Shown here: positions 62,201-64,000 of the stretch, piece by piece
How the letters are laid out: every line of letters begins with the position of its first letter
Numbering within the stretch: the first letter of the stretch is position 1
Source: Sediminicola sp037203765
Lineage (GTDB): Bacteria > Bacteroidota > Bacteroidia > Flavobacteriales > Flavobacteriaceae
DNA: 64,000 nt
Reading direction: 5' to 3'
Assembly: GCF_037203765.1 (NCBI RefSeq)
Contig: NZ_JBBCAS010000005.1
Span: 186,001 to 250,000, forward strand
Made by a program: the position numbers and the translations under genes
Notes under the pieces: generated by a model
The model's database searches: none
Told to the model about the DNA's origin: nothing
The model's input: the letters and a program-made list of their open reading frames with translations, nothing else

Positions 62201-64000
62201 AGACCTATGCCGTTGGCGAGGCAGTAAAACTTACCTTGGCCACCAATGCCGCTAAATTAAAGGTCACCTTATTCATTGAAAAAGATAACAAGGTCACCAA
62301 AACCATCGTCCTTCCCTTGTCCCGTAATACCAAGACCTTAACTATCCCCACCGGCGAAGGTGATTTGGGCGGTTTTACCATCGGGTACAGTTTTTCTGCT
62401 TTTAACGGGTTTGTACACGGGAACAAAAGCATTGTGCTGCCTTATCCCGACAATAATCTAAAAATGGAAACCATTACGTTCAGGGACAAATTGGCACCAG
62501 GTGCAGAAGAAACCTGGAGCTTTAGATTCAAAGGTGCTGAAGGTGATAAAGTGACCGCCGAAGTACTGGCCGGTATGTATGATGCCTCTCTGGATACCTT
62601 TAGGAACCATCAATGGAACTTTGATCCGAAGGCGCAACAAACTTACTACTCCACATACTATACCAATGCCAACCAAAGTTTTGGAACGGCATATTTCAAT
62701 ACCCGTATTGACCAGATGGAAAGTCCTGATTATAGTCCACAGGGATACGACACCTTTAATTGGTTCGACTTCTATTTTGGGACTGGGAATAGATTGTACA
62801 GGAACCAAATGATGATTAAAAATTCCGGACCTATCGTTGTGGAAGCTATGTATGACACACAAGAATTGGCCGAAGAAGTTATTGCGCCCCCGACACCTGC
62901 AAGTTCCAGTAAAACCAATGGTGAAATGGACCATAGTGCCACTGGGAAAGAATCAGCTCCGCAACCTGTCCAAATCCGTAAAAACCTTCAGGAAACCGCT
63001 TTTTTCTTTCCACATTTAAAAACCGATAAGGAAGGAAACGTTTCCTTTAGTTTCAAGACCCCTGAAGCCCTTACCTCATGGAAGCTCCAGGTATTGGCCC
63101 ATACATCGGCCTTGGAAAGTACAGTGAAGACCTTTAAGACCGTGACCCAAAAGGAGCTTATGGTCACCCCTAATGTTCCCAGGTTCCTGAGGGAGGGCGA
63201 TACAATAACCATCAGCAGTAAAATCAGCAATCTTACCGAGGACATTCTTAAGGGTGAGGCCACCATTATGGTAAGGGATGCCCTTAGCGGTAAGGACATT
63301 ACACAGGACATACTATCAATACCAACTGCTGAAATGATGAGCGAAAACAAAAAGGATTTTGAGATAGCTTCCATGAACAACACACAGGTATCATGGTCCC
63401 TGGCAATCCCCAAAAACATTCAGGCGGTTGAACTTACGGTCATGGCAAAAGCTGGCGATTTTAGCGATGGCGAACAAAATACGCTACCGGTGCTTACCAA
63501 TAGAATGCTGGTCACCGAAACTTTGCCCATGTGGGTCCATAAAAATCAGACCAAAACGTTTACACTGGATAAATTAAAGGAAACCACCTCAACTACCAGA
63601 AGCAACCATAAACTTACCTTGGAGATCACTTCCAATCCAACTTGGTATGCCATACAGGCCCTGCCCTATCTTATGGAATACCCTTATGACTGCAACGAGC
63701 AGATCTTCGGTAGGCTCTACGCCAATACGCTGGCCAATCATATCACAAAGTCGAATCCCAACATTGAAGCTGTTTTCAATCAGTGGGCAAGAACTGGAGC
63801 CTTGGAGAGCAATCTGGAAAAGAATCAGGATCTCAAATCTATTTTAATTCAAGAAACACCATGGTTGAGGGACGCGCAAACGGAAACCGAACAGAAAAAA
63901 AGAATCGCTCTGTTGTTCAACCAAGGCCACATGCAGCAAGAACAGCAAATGGCGCTGCATAAACTTACAAACAACCAAATGTCCTCAGGGGCATGGGCCT
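59281..64000 (+). CDS. Alpha-2-macroglobulin family protein, N-terminal part
   Basis: The frame runs from ATG 59281 to the window edge without a stop (1573 codons visible). A signal peptide (MKNLVLLLVVLISCVMGTAQ) opens it; the Cys is not in a good lipobox. Helical repeats (about 25-390) are followed by the macroglobulin domains, with TDRSIYRPGQTVFFKG near 588-603. The A2M core (KTDKEGNVSFSFKTPEALTSWKL, cited in part as FSFKTPEALTSWKL) comes near 1245-1275, and the thioester motif YDCNEQ at C1471-Q1474. Family members trap attacking proteases through the thioester and cover the cell from outside or in the periplasm. The C-terminal complement-like domain is partly missing here. Reading each line in frame showed no stop in the first part, and the same frame holds the thioester motif near the end. 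Confidence 0.9.
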   Translation, partial: MKNLVLLLVVLISCVMGTAQQTGENSYEALWKKVAQLENESLTTSALELVRTISQKAEKEKNSTQTIKALLYSSKYIMILEEDSQLTIVNEFNREIAKASPPTKNILESYLANLFWQYFQQNRYTYYNRTRTLEKVDPVDFRTWDLNTLFAEINLHFERSLENPEALQSMEISLFAAILHHQKGSHQYRPTLYDVLAHTALDFYKSSENSITSPAYRFELDQPEYLSTGEKFSTLQLSAKDSSSLQLKALKLYQQLLMSHQKDNSLLPYIDVDIERLHFVRQNGTFDGVDQHYLTSLKNAAKSLDNDLAGLYKYEIAALYDQWANNYLPESNVEHQWKRKEALDICNTIMEKYPESPAADKCSYLKTQILSKSLQLRAEEHIPINLPSRILVHYKNRDSLHLTAYRISSEQKAQLEKAYPIEKQLAFIKELHAGKQWKATLKNVGDHLLHGTEILLPPLPNGHYAILAVNDSSYAFQTLQVTNIAVIETKGPNEQKYQVVNRINGFPVSKAQITVSHQRNYDGQVQKQSFLTDKQGFINIPLTNERWTNVSLEINTGDERAYFGSYFISQDSDEGLPTETNYFTSIFTDRSIYRPGQTVFFKGIAMERNNLTTALLKNTKAIAVLLDANNQEIGRQEYKTNDYGSFQGQFILPSNGLTGEYSIRISSDKLNLSGYSNFSVEEYKRPKFETSLDQVTESYKVNDSIAIQGNATAFAGSPVTNAKVSYSVRRIVQYPEWYYWSRPHISGTSQEIAHGETMTDEAGKYEVNFKALPDVSIPEQDLPIFSYEITADVTDINGETHSTTTVVRVGYHSLMANINMPNTLDKDKDDHSFEITTTNLNGQKISAMGTIKIYKLKGPKSVLRERPWPAPEFSAFEKEEFQRLFPHDSYAKEENPESWEKGALVWQSAFDTATLDKFYLGKINFWVSGRYAIVIESEDKFGREVKVIKHATLFSNKDKRLADNQLFDIRTNKETYAVGEAVKLTLATNAAKLKVTLFIEKDNKVTKTIVLPLSRNTKTLTIPTGEGDLGGFTIGYSFSAFNGFVHGNKSIVLPYPDNNLKMETITFRDKLAPGAEETWSFRFKGAEGDKVTAEVLAGMYDASLDTFRNHQWNFDPKAQQTYYSTYYTNANQSFGTAYFNTRIDQMESPDYSPQGYDTFNWFDFYFGTGNRLYRNQMMIKNSGPIVVEAMYDTQELAEEVIAPPTPASSSKTNGEMDHSATGKESAPQPVQIRKNLQETAFFFPHLKTDKEGNVSFSFKTPEALTSWKLQVLAHTSALESTVKTFKTVTQKELMVTPNVPRFLREGDTITISSKISNLTEDILKGEATIMVRDALSGKDITQDILSIPTAEMMSENKKDFEIASMNNTQVSWSLAIPKNIQAVELTVMAKAGDFSDGEQNTLPVLTNRMLVTETLPMWVHKNQTKTFTLDKLKETTSTTRSNHKLTLEITSNPTWYAIQALPYLMEYPYDCNEQIFGRLYANTLANHITKSNPNIEAVFNQWARTGALESNLEKNQDLKSILIQETPWLRDAQTETEQKKRIALLFNQGHMQQEQQMALHKLTNNQMSSGAWA

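Noticed and set aside
61294..63419. Minus-strand frames in the alpha-2-macroglobulin gene
   Set aside because: The plus strand has one continuous frame with YRPG and CNEQ motifs, so these are antisense shadows.
1..64000. tRNA, rRNA, CRISPR or insertion-sequence features
   Set aside because: No cloverleaf-like segment, spaced repeat array, transposase or terminal inverted repeat was seen in the gaps I read.

Overview
The window is chromosomal DNA of a marine-type flavobacterium (Bacteroidota, most likely Flavobacteriaceae). Evidence: a proteorhodopsin with the Met tuning residue common in Bacteroidota, a SusC/SusD pair, a FecI/FecR/TonB-receptor unit, DUF5723 and DUF7033 proteins, a str operon without tuf, zinc-free L36 and S14, A-rich leaders with no clear Shine-Dalgarno sequences, and promoters matching the Bacteroidota TTTG / TAnnTTTG pattern. 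The genus cannot be fixed from sequence alone. I see no rRNA, tRNA, CRISPR array, insertion sequence or prophage gene.

Layout. 1-82: 5' end of ffh. 222-6199: a cell-surface signalling unit made of an ECF sigma factor, a FecR-type anti-sigma factor, a TonB receptor with an STN domain, and a divergent repeat lipoprotein. A shared TAGGGT-N14-TTGTT motif lies in front of the lipoprotein and in front of the anti-sigma/receptor pair, which suggests that the sigma factor drives both. 6183-8823: MtfA-type peptidase, Blh carotene oxygenase and divergent proteorhodopsin (retinal synthesis plus light-driven proton pump). 8840-22184: housekeeping and metabolic genes: argS, a small unknown protein, an NAD-binding/DUF2867 protein, a BCCT transporter, two guanidino-group-modifying hydrolases around a tiny membrane protein, citrate synthase, glycogen synthase, enolase and carA.

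22225-39475 is a single minus-strand block holding the str, S10, spc and alpha ribosomal clusters: rpsL-rpsG-fusA-rpsJ, then rplC through rplQ, with secY, infA, rpmJ and rpoA. It starts at a consensus promoter next to rpsL and ends at a hairpin after rplQ. The longest internal gap, between rpsJ and rplC, holds two hairpins.

39811-45790: SusC, SusD-like_2 and a third lipoprotein, ending in a strong terminator. 46141-47832: two tandem paralogous secreted proteins of unknown function. 47891-57832: rlmB, rhomboid protease, rarA, a three-gene surface operon (lipoprotein, DUF5723 protein, secreted protein), a YjjG-type nucleotidase, a DUF7033 deacetylase-like protein, radC and mpl. 57978-59083: a cupin/SDR pair. 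59281-end: a large alpha-2-macroglobulin-like protein cut by the window edge.

Most genes are ordinary core genes. The parts most worth following up are the sigma/anti-sigma unit with its paired promoter motif, the BCCT gene without a standard start codon, the rpsJ-rplC leader, the tandem secreted paralogues, and several genes whose promoter -7 box lies only 4-5 bases before the ATG.
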